DNA from: Agromyces agglutinans | GTDB taxonomy: Bacteria > Actinomycetota > Actinomycetes > Actinomycetales > Microbacteriaceae | Direction: 5' to 3' | Assembly: GCF_009647605.1 (NCBI RefSeq) | Contig: NZ_WJIF01000005.1 | Location: forward strand, 124,001 to 188,000 | DNA length: 64,000 nt | Shown here: positions 25,006 through 32,326 of the stretch, in pieces | Numbering within the stretch: the stretch's first letter is position 1 | Layout of the letters: the number at the start of each line of letters is the position of its first letter | Notes under the pieces: generated by a model | Seen by the model: the letters and a program-made list of their open reading frames with translations, nothing else | What the model was told of the DNA's origin: nothing | Database searches by the model: none | Translations under genes and position numbers: made by a program

Positions 25006-25581
25006 ATGAACGCGGGAACGCTGATCCGTTCGGCCCGCAAGAGTCGACGACTGACTCAGCAGGCGCTCGGCCGACGAGCGCGGCTCTCTCAGCCGTACCT
25101 CTCCCTGATCGAGCGAGGTCTCCAGAATCCGTCGTTCGAGGCGGTCGAGCGCGCGCTGCTCGGCACCGGCCATCGTCTCGTCGCCGTTCCCACCGTGCGC
25201 GACGACGTCGTCACGATCGCCGCCGACATGCGACGCGCCCTGCTTGACGGACGAACCGATCGTGCGCTCCGACGGTTCCTGCAACTCAACGACAACCTGC
25301 GGGCCGAGCACGGCGCCGTGCGATTCGCTCTCGCGATCTCGGAACCCGAGTCCACCGGCAGCATGCAGTGGGACGCCGCACTCGCCGCGCTGGTGGCTCA
25401 CCACCTGGGCCGCGAAGGCCTTCCGTTGCCGGACTGGGCGGCGAATCCACGTCGATCGTTGAAGCAGCCGTGGGTTCTGGGCGAGGGCCCGTACACGCTT
25501 CCACCAGATACCGCACGGGTCCCGGCCGAGTTCGCCGAGCGCAACGTGCTCATCGACGAAGACACCCTGGTCAGCGCATGA
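25006..25581 (+). CDS. XRE-type HTH protein, antitoxin-like
   Basis: 191 residues from the ATG at 25006, which has GGAG six bases upstream; an ATG at 25000 is too close to it. Residues 1-60 are an XRE helix-turn-helix (IRSARKSRRLTQQALGRRARLSQPYLSLIERG). The C-terminal part (PWVLGEGPYTLPPDTARVPAEFAERNVLIDEDTL) resembles the tail of actinobacterial HTH proteins that precede AbiEii/nucleotidyltransferase-type toxins. A start codon overlapping its stop opens a reading frame that is soon broken, so this looks like an antitoxin that has lost its toxin. Confidence 0.75.
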   Translation: MNAGTLIRSARKSRRLTQQALGRRARLSQPYLSLIERGLQNPSFEAVERALLGTGHRLVAVPTVRDDVVTIAADMRRALLDGRTDRALRRFLQLNDNLRAEHGAVRFALAISEPESTGSMQWDAALAALVAHHLGREGLPLPDWAANPRRSLKQPWVLGEGPYTLPPDTARVPAEFAERNVLIDEDTLVSA

Positions 25582-25658
25582 TCCGTTTCGATCGCGAGGG
25601 GCTCCAGCACGGAATCCGGCTCCTCATCGGACGGCTCCAGGCACAGCCCGGCAGTTCG
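25578..25658 (+). pseudogene. Stump of a toxin-like gene after the HTH gene
   Basis: ATG at 25578 overlaps the HTH stop (ATGA) and encodes MIRFDREGLQHGIRLLIGRL followed by QAQPGSS. This resembles the first helix of AbiEii/nucleotidyltransferase-like toxins. The expected following motif (a Gly-Gly-Ala nucleotidyltransferase core) is missing: after about 27 codons the frame runs into the antisense of the glycosyltransferase. A deletion is inferred. The stump is short, so the family call is tentative. Confidence 0.4.
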
Positions 25659-25685
25659 ACTGACACGCCCAGCCGCCCTGGACGT

Positions 25686-26492
25686 TCACCGCCGCCGGCG
25701 CCCGAGATCGGCGCGCACCCGGCGCGCCCAGCGGAACCACGGCGCCTCGCGCGGCCAGTGCATGACGATCGAGTGGAAGCCTCGGCGGATGCGCAGCACT
25801 CCCCCGCCGCGCAGCGCTCTCGTCGCCATGCCCATGCGCAGCCGGCGGTCGAACGCGATGCGGCGCTCCGGGCCGAGGTGCACCGTGAGGTCCATGTCGT
25901 CGTGAACGAGGTCGTCGAAGCGGTGCACCGCCGTGCGGACCTCCGCCCACGCCGTGCGCCGGACCGCGTAGTTCGACCCGAACAGCGGCGACTGCCCGAG
26001 GGCGGGCGCGACCACGATGCGGTACGCGGCGAGGTAGGCCCCGGCGAGCGGGCGGCGCAGGGCCGGAGGCCCGTCGACGAAGACCGCGGTGCCGGTGAGG
26101 CCCGTGAGCCCGGGGTCGGCCGCGAAGCGCTCACCGATCCGGCGCACCCAATCGGCCGGGGCGACGCAGTCGGCGTCGAGTCTCGCGATCACCTCGCCCG
26201 TCGCAGCGTCGCACCCCGTCGCAGCCGCGGCCGGGATCCCGATGTGCTGCTCGTTCACGATGCGGGCGCCGAACTCGCGGGCGACCTCGGCCGAGGCATC
26301 CGTCGATCGGTCGTCGACGACGATCACCTCGTGCGGGGCGACCTGCTGCGCCGCGAGCGATGCGAGGCAGCGTCTCAGCAGCGCCGCGTCGTCGCGCACC
26401 GGGATCACCACCGACACGGATGCCGGCGGGCGCGCGGCGTGCGCCCGGGCGGGGTGCTCGTTCGCGGCAGGGCGAGCGGGTGACGAGGCCAT
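25686..26492 (-). CDS. Family 2 glycosyltransferase
   Basis: 268 residues with a GT-A fold: VSVVIPVRDDAALLRRCLASLAAQ, VIVVDDRSTD, then the metal-binding LDADCVAP (DxD-type). A later FGSNYAVRRTAW and DDLVHDDMDLTVHLG match the acceptor-site region of GT2 enzymes. No membrane anchor is evident. It could add a sugar to a cell-envelope glycan or lipid, but donor and acceptor are unknown. The start at 26492 lacks a strong ribosome site and is the least certain part. Confidence 0.87.
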   Translation of the reverse strand: MASSPARPAANEHPARAHAARPPASVSVVIPVRDDAALLRRCLASLAAQQVAPHEVIVVDDRSTDASAEVAREFGARIVNEQHIGIPAAAATGCDAATGEVIARLDADCVAPADWVRRIGERFAADPGLTGLTGTAVFVDGPPALRRPLAGAYLAAYRIVVAPALGQSPLFGSNYAVRRTAWAEVRTAVHRFDDLVHDDMDLTVHLGPERRIAFDRRLRMGMATRALRGGGVLRIRRGFHSIVMHWPREAPWFRWARRVRADLGRRRR

Positions 26493-26558
26493 GCCGGAGA
26501 CGGTAACCGGGCGCAGCCGACCGGGGCACGCCCTTGACATGCCCGCGACCCGGTGCGC

Positions 26559-27197
26559 TCAGTCGATGAACGCGACCGCCCGCACGGGTGCGCCGTCGGC
26601 GTCGATCGGCAGCGGGAACATGCCGACCCGGACCCGCTCGGGCAGCCCCTCGAGCTCGCGGAGGTTCTCGACGATCAGGCCGTCGGCGCCGAGCACGACC
26701 TCGTGCACCGGGAATGACTCGCCGCCCGTGGCATCCGGGCTCAGCGTGTCGACGCCGAGCACGTGCATGCCGCGCCGCATCAGCTCGGCCGCGGCATCCG
26801 CGGCGATCACGGGATGGTCGAGCGCGGCATCCGTGCCGAACCGCCTCGCCCAACCGGTGTCGACGATCACGATCGCCGGCACCCGCTCGGGCAGCTCGCC
26901 GCCGGCCAGCTCGGCTGCCAGGTCGGCGAGCCCGACCGTCGCGCCCGGGGCCAGCGGCCCGACGTGCACGACGAGCGCCTCGCCCGTGAGCTCGTCGAGG
27001 CCGATCGCCGCAGTCGTGCGCCCGCCCGCCACGGTGTGCGAGGGCGCGTCGAGGTGCGTCCCGCTGTGCGATCCGAGCTCGAGCGACGCCACGTCGACGC
27101 CGCCGCGCGCGAGCTCGAGCGCGGGCGCGATGCGCACGTGCGGGTCGCCCGGGTAGACCTGCATGCCGGTCGTGATGCGATGGCTCAGCTCTCGCAT
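26559..27197 (-). CDS. Cyclase-family (kynurenine formamidase-like) metal hydrolase
   Basis: 212 residues. GSHSGTHLDAPSH is the HxGTHxDxPxH metal motif of the cyclase/kynurenine formamidase fold (PF04199). The MRELSHRITTGMQVYPGDP start and GVDTLSPDATGGESFPVHEVVL segment are typical. It hydrolyses an amide or lactone using a divalent metal. Without kynurenine genes nearby the substrate stays open. GGAGG-like sequence precedes the ATG. Confidence 0.88.
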   Translation of the reverse strand: MRELSHRITTGMQVYPGDPHVRIAPALELARGGVDVASLELGSHSGTHLDAPSHTVAGGRTTAAIGLDELTGEALVVHVGPLAPGATVGLADLAAELAGGELPERVPAIVIVDTGWARRFGTDAALDHPVIAADAAAELMRRGMHVLGVDTLSPDATGGESFPVHEVVLGADGLIVENLRELEGLPERVRVGMFPLPIDADGAPVRAVAFID

Positions 27198-27265
27198 GAC
27201 TCCATCATCCTCCGGCTCGAGGAGCTGGGCACCGCCGCCGCGCGCCGCGCTGCGCGCGAGCCGCC

Positions 27266-27478
27266 TCAGTCGGCGAACTCGAGCCCGCGTTCGGCGATCG
27301 CCTCCTCGAGGATGCGGATCGCCTTCGGCCCGACGCCGTGCATCGCGAGGAGTTCGCGCCGGCCCATCGCGGCGACCGCGGCGAGGCTCGTGAGGCCCGC
27401 CGCGAGGAGGGCGCTGTTCGCCGGACGGCCGATGGGTGGGAGGTCGCCGACCTGCGCGGGCAGGTGTCGTGTACTCAT
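27266..27478 (-). CDS. Small helix-hairpin-helix DNA-binding-like protein
   Basis: 70 residues dominated by a helix-hairpin-helix: LGRPANSAL-like start, then LTSLAAVAAMGRRELLAMHGVGPKAIRILEEAIAERG. Similar short proteins are annotated as DNA-binding or RNA polymerase alpha-C-like. The preferred ATG at 27478 follows a -10 box TAGGGT (27492-27487, reading leftward) by eight bases, so the mRNA is probably leaderless. Function is unknown. Confidence 0.75.
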   Translation of the reverse strand: MSTRHLPAQVGDLPPIGRPANSALLAAGLTSLAAVAAMGRRELLAMHGVGPKAIRILEEAIAERGLEFAD

Positions 27479-27590
27479 GGCACCGAACCCTACGCCGCGA
27501 GCCATCCGCCGACGAGGCATCCCACCGACGAAGGCTCGCGCTGACGACGCCGCACCGCCGATGGGCGGCGACGTCACGTCGGCGTGCCGC

Positions 27591-28862
27591 TCACTGCCGA
27601 GACGCGCCGATCCCGCTGCGGTCGGAGCCGGCGGCCAGCGCCGCATCGCGCTCGTCGCCGTAGCTGCGCTCGATGGCGGCTCGCAGGAGGTCGCGCTGCT
27701 CCTCCAGCACCGGCCGGCGATCCTCGGGCGCGAAGGCGAGCAGGTCGTCGATCGCCGAGTTCAGACGCCGCGCGACCTGGGGCGAGCCGGCACCCGCCAG
27801 TCGGACCTCGGTGAACGCGAGGGTCACGTAGTCGTCCCAGCTCATCACCTTCTCGACGAGACGGAGCTCACCGCTCGCGTCGACGTGATGGCCGTCGGGG
27901 AACTCGCGCTGCGCGAGTTCCCGCAGGCAGTCGTGGATCCGGTCGATCGCCTGGACCGCGGTGGTGGGGTCCTGCCACGGGGCGTCGGCGAGCGCCCGGA
28001 TGGCCATGTCGACGAGCAGCCGCACGCCGTACGAGACATCCTGTTCGAGCGTGCGCTCGAAGCGGATGACGACCGACCGGTGCACGGCGCTGCGGTCGAG
28101 TCGTTCGGGGTTCCCCCGCACCTGGAACAGCCGACCGCCGGCCGGAATGAACTCGCCGAGGGCGGGGATGAGCTCGAGGGTGCAGTCGGCACGCTGCGCC
28201 GCCTCGACGAGCTTGTCGTACCGGATCAACGTCACGGCGCCCGACTCCTCCGCCAGGACGAAGCCCGGGTCGGCGTCGGCGGGCATGGGCGCCTCGTTCG
28301 GGTAGACCTCGTTCACCAGTTTGCGCGTGTTGTCTCCCGCGATCTCGACGAGCGCGGACACGCGGAGCGCCTGGCCGATGTGGTGGATGTAGACCACGAG
28401 CACGGCGATGCTGGCCAGGGAGAGCACGAACGTCGTCGCGATGGCGACGCCGGGCACGTGGCCGGGGTCGTCGGCGTCGCCGACGTCGACCTCGCGGATG
28501 GTGAGGAGCGTGTGCACGAACGTCGCCACGAACAGGCCGATCGCCAGCTGGCTCGGCCGGTCGCGCAGGAGCCGCTGCACGATGCGGGGCGAGAACTGGC
28601 CCATCGCCAACTGCACGACCACCAGCACGATCGTCAGCACCAGCACCGTGAGGTTCACCATCGAGGCGGCCACCGTGGTGAGGATCTCGAGCGCGGCCTC
28701 CGGCCCGCCGACGAGATCCTCGGGGAGTGCTCGGAAGCCCGTGGCGCGATCGATCGCGATCGTGGTGAACGAGATGCCGATGCCGAGCAGCACGCACAGC
28801 ACGGGCACGAGCCACAACGACGTCATGACGTTGCGGAACTGCTTGTAGACGCTGATCTCCAT
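27591..28862 (-). CDS. DUF2254 membrane protein
   Basis: 423 residues. Four predicted membrane helices occupy residues about 14-165 (for example LWLVPVLCVLLGIGISF, MVNLTVLVLTIVLVVVQLAM, IGLFVATFVHTLL, TTFVLSLASIAVLVVYI), with a motif QFSPRIVQRLLRDRPSQLA between them. The soluble C-terminal half contains DVSYGVRLLVDMAIRALAD. This matches the DUF2254 family, which has no known function. Codon and base use resemble the neighbours. Confidence 0.88.
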   Translation of the reverse strand: MEISVYKQFRNVMTSLWLVPVLCVLLGIGISFTTIAIDRATGFRALPEDLVGGPEAALEILTTVAASMVNLTVLVLTIVLVVVQLAMGQFSPRIVQRLLRDRPSQLAIGLFVATFVHTLLTIREVDVGDADDPGHVPGVAIATTFVLSLASIAVLVVYIHHIGQALRVSALVEIAGDNTRKLVNEVYPNEAPMPADADPGFVLAEESGAVTLIRYDKLVEAAQRADCTLELIPALGEFIPAGGRLFQVRGNPERLDRSAVHRSVVIRFERTLEQDVSYGVRLLVDMAIRALADAPWQDPTTAVQAIDRIHDCLRELAQREFPDGHHVDASGELRLVEKVMSWDDYVTLAFTEVRLAGAGSPQVARRLNSAIDDLLAFAPEDRRPVLEEQRDLLRAAIERSYGDERDAALAAGSDRSGIGASRQ

Positions 28863-29018
28863 GCCCGACCCCCTCGGCCGGCGCGGCCGCGGTCGGCCAC
28901 GCCGGGCTCGCGAGCGTACCGGCGCCGGCGGCATGCCGACAGGCGTTGCCCCGCGACGGCGGACGGGGTAGGACGACGCCCGCCCGAGCACGACGGTCGG
29001 CCGGGAGGCAGCCGCGAC

Positions 29019-29816
29019 TCAGTCGACGAGCGCCCCGGCGGTGAGGTTCGCGATGCCGCCGGTCATCGACGCGGCGCGATCGGATGCCGCGAAGGCGAGG
29101 TACTCGGCGACCTCGTCGAGCACGGGGAGGCGGCCCATGAGCGTCGATCCGGCGAGGCCCTCGAGCCACGCGTCCATGCCGATGCCGCCCGCGGCGGCGA
29201 TGCGTCCGAACATCTCCCCGGTGTACGACGAGTCGACGGCGTCGGAGAGCGCATGCGGCCGCACGCACACCACCCGCACGCCGGCCGGGCCGAGCTCGCC
29301 GGCGAGCGCGCGCGAGAAGCCCTCGAGCCCCGCGCTCTGCGCCGCGTTGCCGATGAGGCCGCGACCGGTGAGCCTCGCCCCAGGCGTCGAGATCGTGAGG
29401 ATGACACCGCTGCCCTGGGCGAGCATGACGCGCGACGCCGCCTTCGCGGTGACGAAGTTCGTGGTGAGGTAGCCGACGGTCGGATGCAGGTAGTCCTCGA
29501 GCGAGGTGTCGGCGATCGCGAGGCCCTGCACGTGGTCGAACCCGACGGCGTTCAGGGCGACGTCGACGGAGCCGGCGCGCATGGCGACGCCGTCGAGGTG
29601 CGTGTCGACGTCTGCCTGGTCCATCGCGTCGATGACGGCGATATCGACGTCGGATGCCCCCGCGTCCCGCGCCGCGGCCGCCGCGCGTTCGAGCCGCGGC
29701 AGGCTGCGCCCCGCGAGGAAGAGCCTCGCGCCCTCACGCGCGAAGACCCGCGCCGTCGCCGCCCCGATCGATCCCCCGCCGCCGTGGATGACGGCGACCT
29801 TCCCCGCGAGCAGCAT
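29019..29816 (-). CDS. Atypical SDR-family protein lacking the Tyr-Lys pair
   Basis: 265 residues of the short-chain dehydrogenase fold. The nucleotide loop is HGGGGSIGAATARVFAREG, still Gly-rich. At the place of the catalytic YxxxK the sequence reads NAAQS in RGLIGNAAQSAGLEGFSRAL, so both Tyr and Lys are missing. It probably binds NAD(P) but may not be a classical oxidoreductase. It is the third gene of an ArsR-SRPBCC-SDR operon, its ATG sharing a base with the SRPBCC stop. Confidence 0.85.
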   Translation of the reverse strand: MLLAGKVAVIHGGGGSIGAATARVFAREGARLFLAGRSLPRLERAAAAARDAGASDVDIAVIDAMDQADVDTHLDGVAMRAGSVDVALNAVGFDHVQGLAIADTSLEDYLHPTVGYLTTNFVTAKAASRVMLAQGSGVILTISTPGARLTGRGLIGNAAQSAGLEGFSRALAGELGPAGVRVVCVRPHALSDAVDSSYTGEMFGRIAAAGGIGMDAWLEGLAGSTLMGRLPVLDEVAEYLAFAASDRAASMTGGIANLTAGALVD

Positions 29817-30247
29817 CACGCCGCCTCCTCCCCGTACTCGTCGACGTAGCGGTCGAGGATCTCCGACCAGCCCGCCCGGTGCTTGCCGGCCGACGCCTCG
29901 TCGGGCAGCAGTTCGTGCCTGACGGCGACGACGGTCGCGTCGTCGTCGGGCGTGAACGTCACGTGCACGATCGAGTCGACGCCGACCGTGTGCTCCGACC
30001 GCCATGTGAACGACAGCGCTCGGGGGCGGTCGATCTCGACGTACTCGCCGACGTGCACCACGTGGCCCGTCGGGCCGTGCATCGTGATCGAGAAGCCGCC
30101 GCCCACGCGCGCGTCGGCGACCACGACCGGCGCGTCGTCGCCGGGCCTGCGCATCCACTGCGTGAGCGCCGCCGGGTCGAGCCAGGCGTCGAAGAGGCGC
30201 TCGGCCGACGCGCGGATGCGCCGGCTCACGCCGACCGCGGGCGTCAT
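29816..30247 (-). CDS. SRPBCC (AHSA1-like) domain protein
   Basis: 143 residues: AERLFDAWLDPAALTQWMR near the start, VEIDRPRALSFTWRSEH in the middle and HRAGWSEILDRYVDEYG at the end, the typical AHSA1/START-like ligand cavity fold. Its start overlaps the ArsR stop by four bases and its stop touches the SDR start, so all three are one operon. Ligand unknown. Confidence 0.88.
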   Translation of the reverse strand: MTPAVGVSRRIRASAERLFDAWLDPAALTQWMRRPGDDAPVVVADARVGGGFSITMHGPTGHVVHVGEYVEIDRPRALSFTWRSEHTVGVDSIVHVTFTPDDDATVVAVRHELLPDEASAGKHRAGWSEILDRYVDEYGEEAA

Positions 30248-30624
30248 CGTGCGATCCCGTCGGTGGACGCGTCGGAGCCGGCGTCCGCGTCGATATCGGC
30301 TTCGGGCTCCGCCTCGAGCACGAACGCCTCGAGCGCGGCGAGCCGTTCCTCCCAGAACTCGCGGTAGCGCTGCATCCAGGCGACGGCGTCGCCGAGCCCC
30401 TCGGCGCGCAGCGACAGCACGTGGTCGCGGCCGCGCACGTCGCGGCGCACGAGCTCGGCGCGCTCGAGCACCTTGATGTGCTTGCTCGTCGAGTTGAGGG
30501 AGATCGGGAAGGCGCTCGCGATCTCGGTCACCCTCGCGTCGGAGACGAGCAGGCGATCGAGGATCGCCCGCCTCGTGGGATCCGCGACCGCGCTCAGCAC
30601 GGTGTCGAGTTTATATTCACCCAT
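30244..30624 (-). CDS. ArsR-family regulator of the SRPBCC-SDR operon
   Basis: 126 residues; winged helix LSAVADPTRRAILDRLLVSD and SLNSTSKHIKVLERAELVRR, then RDHVLSLRAEGLGDAVAWMQRYREFWEERL, the common tail of SRPBCC-linked ArsR proteins. The C-terminus ends in an acidic tail. There are no metal-binding cysteines. The ATG at 30624 lies inside a 20-bp palindrome, so the protein very likely represses its own operon. Longer in-frame starts upstream were rejected for this reason. Confidence 0.88.
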   Translation of the reverse strand: MGEYKLDTVLSAVADPTRRAILDRLLVSDARVTEIASAFPISLNSTSKHIKVLERAELVRRDVRGRDHVLSLRAEGLGDAVAWMQRYREFWEERLAALEAFVLEAEPEADIDADAGSDASTDGIAR

Positions 30625-30634
30625 GCGGGTGAAT
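30615..30634. promoter_or_regulatory. Palindromic operator covering the ArsR start codon
   Basis: ATTCACCC-ATGC-GGGTGAAT is a perfect 8-bp inverted repeat with a 4-base centre, and similarity continues one or two bases outward. It includes the start codon of the ArsR gene. Bound repressor would stop transcription at its beginning; in RNA the same sequence could form a hairpin that hides the start codon. Confidence 0.75.
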
Positions 30635-30751
30635 GTACGCCGCCCATGTAACCGCGTCAATGCGCGCATCCGATGTTTCGTCCAGCATCGAAACAGTCAC
30701 GGCAACGGATGCCTCCGCGCGAACCTGTTCCCCGTGAGCGGCATCCGCTCA

Positions 30752-30790
30752 CCGAACCGACCGAACCGAACCGACCGACCGAACCGAACG
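30752..30790. repeat. CCGAA/CCGACC microrepeat in the leader of the cupin gene
   Basis: A short run of ACCGAACCG- and ACCGACCG-type units fills the region about 12-50 bases upstream of the cupin start. Copy number is likely to vary by slippage. It lies between the ArsR operator and the Shine-Dalgarno and could change leader length; no function is known. Confidence 0.6.
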
Positions 30791-30801
30791 GAGCGATTCC
30801 C

Positions 30802-31203
30802 ATGCCCAGCGCGACCTACTCCACCGAGATCACCCTCGCACCGGCCACGACGCCCGAGCTGCCCGAGATCGTCAGCGGCGAATCCCTGCGCCTCGGCACG
30901 AGCAACACCCGCCGGTTCGTCGGCCTCGAGCACGGGGCGAGCGTGTCGTACTTCCTCGTCGACAACCAGCCGGGCGAGGGGCCCGGCCTGCACTGGCATC
31001 CCTACGCCGAGACGTGGGTGCTGATCGACGGCACGGCGCGCATCATGATCGGCGACCGCACCTTCGTCGCGAACGCGGGCGACACCGCGACGGTGCCCGC
31101 GGGCGTCTGGCACGGGTTCACCAACGTCGGCGAGGGACGCCTGCGGGTGCTCTGCATCCACGCGTCGGCCGTGATCGTGCAGACCTGGGCCGACGAGGAC
31201 TGA
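30802..31203 (+). CDS. Cupin-domain protein
   Basis: 133 residues. Cupin motif 1 is GLHWHPYAETWVLIDG (two His and a Glu) and motif 2 is ATVPAGVWHGFTNVGEG (His), a complete metal site for a small beta-barrel. GGAG lies ten bases before the ATG. The gene is divergent from the ArsR operon, so it may be co-regulated. No catalytic role can be deduced; small cupins of this kind include sensors, isomerases and dioxygenases. Confidence 0.85.
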   Translation: MPSATYSTEITLAPATTPELPEIVSGESLRLGTSNTRRFVGLEHGASVSYFLVDNQPGEGPGLHWHPYAETWVLIDGTARIMIGDRTFVANAGDTATVPAGVWHGFTNVGEGRLRVLCIHASAVIVQTWADED

Positions 31204-31216
31204 GAGGCGGCGGAGT

Positions 31217-31594
31217 TCAGGCCTTCGGGCCGGTCGCGCCCGACTCATCGGAGGGCGGGCGGGCCTCGAGCTCGCGCCGGCGTTCCCACGCCTCGATCTC
31301 GCGGTCGAGATCGGCGATCTGCTCCTCGGTCGAGCGCGTGTCGACCGGGTACTGCCGCATCGGCGGGGCATCCGACCGGGGCGACGACCGCGGCTCGCGC
31401 CGCGGAAGGCGCACGCCGCCCTCCCACTCGCGCCCGAGCGTGAACCAGAGGATCGAGCCGATGAGCGGCAGGAAGACCACGAGGAGCACCCACGCGATCT
31501 TGGGCAGGTGCTTCACCTGCCACTCGCCGCGCGTGATGATGTCGATGAGGGCGACGATGACGACGACGAGGATCAGCAGCGACAGCAGCGGCAT
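31217..31594 (-). CDS. PLDc_N-domain membrane protein
   Basis: 125 residues. Two membrane helices (about 2-22 and 33-55) with KIAWVLLVVFLPLIGSILWFTLGRE, the PLD nuclease N-terminal (PLDc_N) signature also seen in bacteriocin-immunity-like membrane proteins. The cytoplasmic tail is charged and helical (STEEQIADLDREIEAWERRR). Reading leftward, TAGGCT (31606-31601) ends six bases before the ATG, so it is probably leaderless. Function unknown. Confidence 0.82.
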   Translation of the reverse strand: MPLLSLLILVVVIVALIDIITRGEWQVKHLPKIAWVLLVVFLPLIGSILWFTLGREWEGGVRLPRREPRSSPRSDAPPMRQYPVDTRSTEEQIADLDREIEAWERRRELEARPPSDESGATGPKA

Positions 31595-31651
31595 GGCCGA
31601 AGCCTAGCGGCGCGGTGGGCCCTGGTCGGCGGTCGGTGGCATCCTGTGGAC

Positions 31652-32227
31652 ATGGCCATCGAGGTGCGCCCGGCTTCCGTGTTCGACGACGTCGCCGCCG
31701 TCGTCGGGCCCAAGCGCCCCGACGCGAACGTGTGCTGGTGCCTGAGCTACCGGCTGACGTCCTCGAAAGAGAACCAGTCGCTGCGCGGTCCGGCGCGGGG
31801 CGATCGCGTTCGCGAGCTGTGCCGCGAGGACCCGCCGCCCGGCGTGCTCGCCTACGACGGCGACGAGGTCGTCGGCTGGGCGGGCGTGCACCCCCGCGCC
31901 GACACGAGCTTCGCGAAGAACCGTCGGATCCCCCACGTCGACGACCTCGACGTCTGGACGGTGTGGTGCATCCGCGTGCGCCCGGGCCACCGCGGCGAGG
32001 GCGTCTCGCACCACCTGCTCGCGGGCGCCGTGGAGTTCGCGCGCGATCACGGCGCTCCGGCGATCGAGGGGTACCCCGTCGACAATCGCGGCGAGAAGGT
32101 CGACCTCACGATGGCCTACGTCGGCACGCGCGCGCTCTTCGAGCGCGCGGGCTTCCGCAGGGCGGCCGACACCGAGTCCGTGCTGAACGGCTTCCCGCGC
32201 GTGCTCATGCGGCTCGACCTGCGCTGA
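31652..32227 (+). CDS. GNAT-family acetyltransferase
   Basis: 191 residues. The acetyl-CoA-binding core is VWTVWCIRVRPGHRGEGVSHHLLAGAVEFARDHGA, followed by ALFERAGFRRAADTESVLNGFPRVLMRLDL. The N-terminal DVAAVVGPKRPDANVCWCLSYR region is typical of a GNAT branch common in actinobacteria. No clear Shine-Dalgarno precedes the ATG at 31652; a GTG six bases earlier is possible. Acceptor substrate unknown. Confidence 0.85.
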   Translation: MAIEVRPASVFDDVAAVVGPKRPDANVCWCLSYRLTSSKENQSLRGPARGDRVRELCREDPPPGVLAYDGDEVVGWAGVHPRADTSFAKNRRIPHVDDLDVWTVWCIRVRPGHRGEGVSHHLLAGAVEFARDHGAPAIEGYPVDNRGEKVDLTMAYVGTRALFERAGFRRAADTESVLNGFPRVLMRLDLR

Positions 32228-32326
32228 CGCGCAGCCGCCCGGTCATCCCGACCACGTCTCGACGCTGTCGGTGGCGGCCGATACGTTGGGCGGCGTCGTC
32301 GATTCCGACCGAAAGGCATCCGTCAC

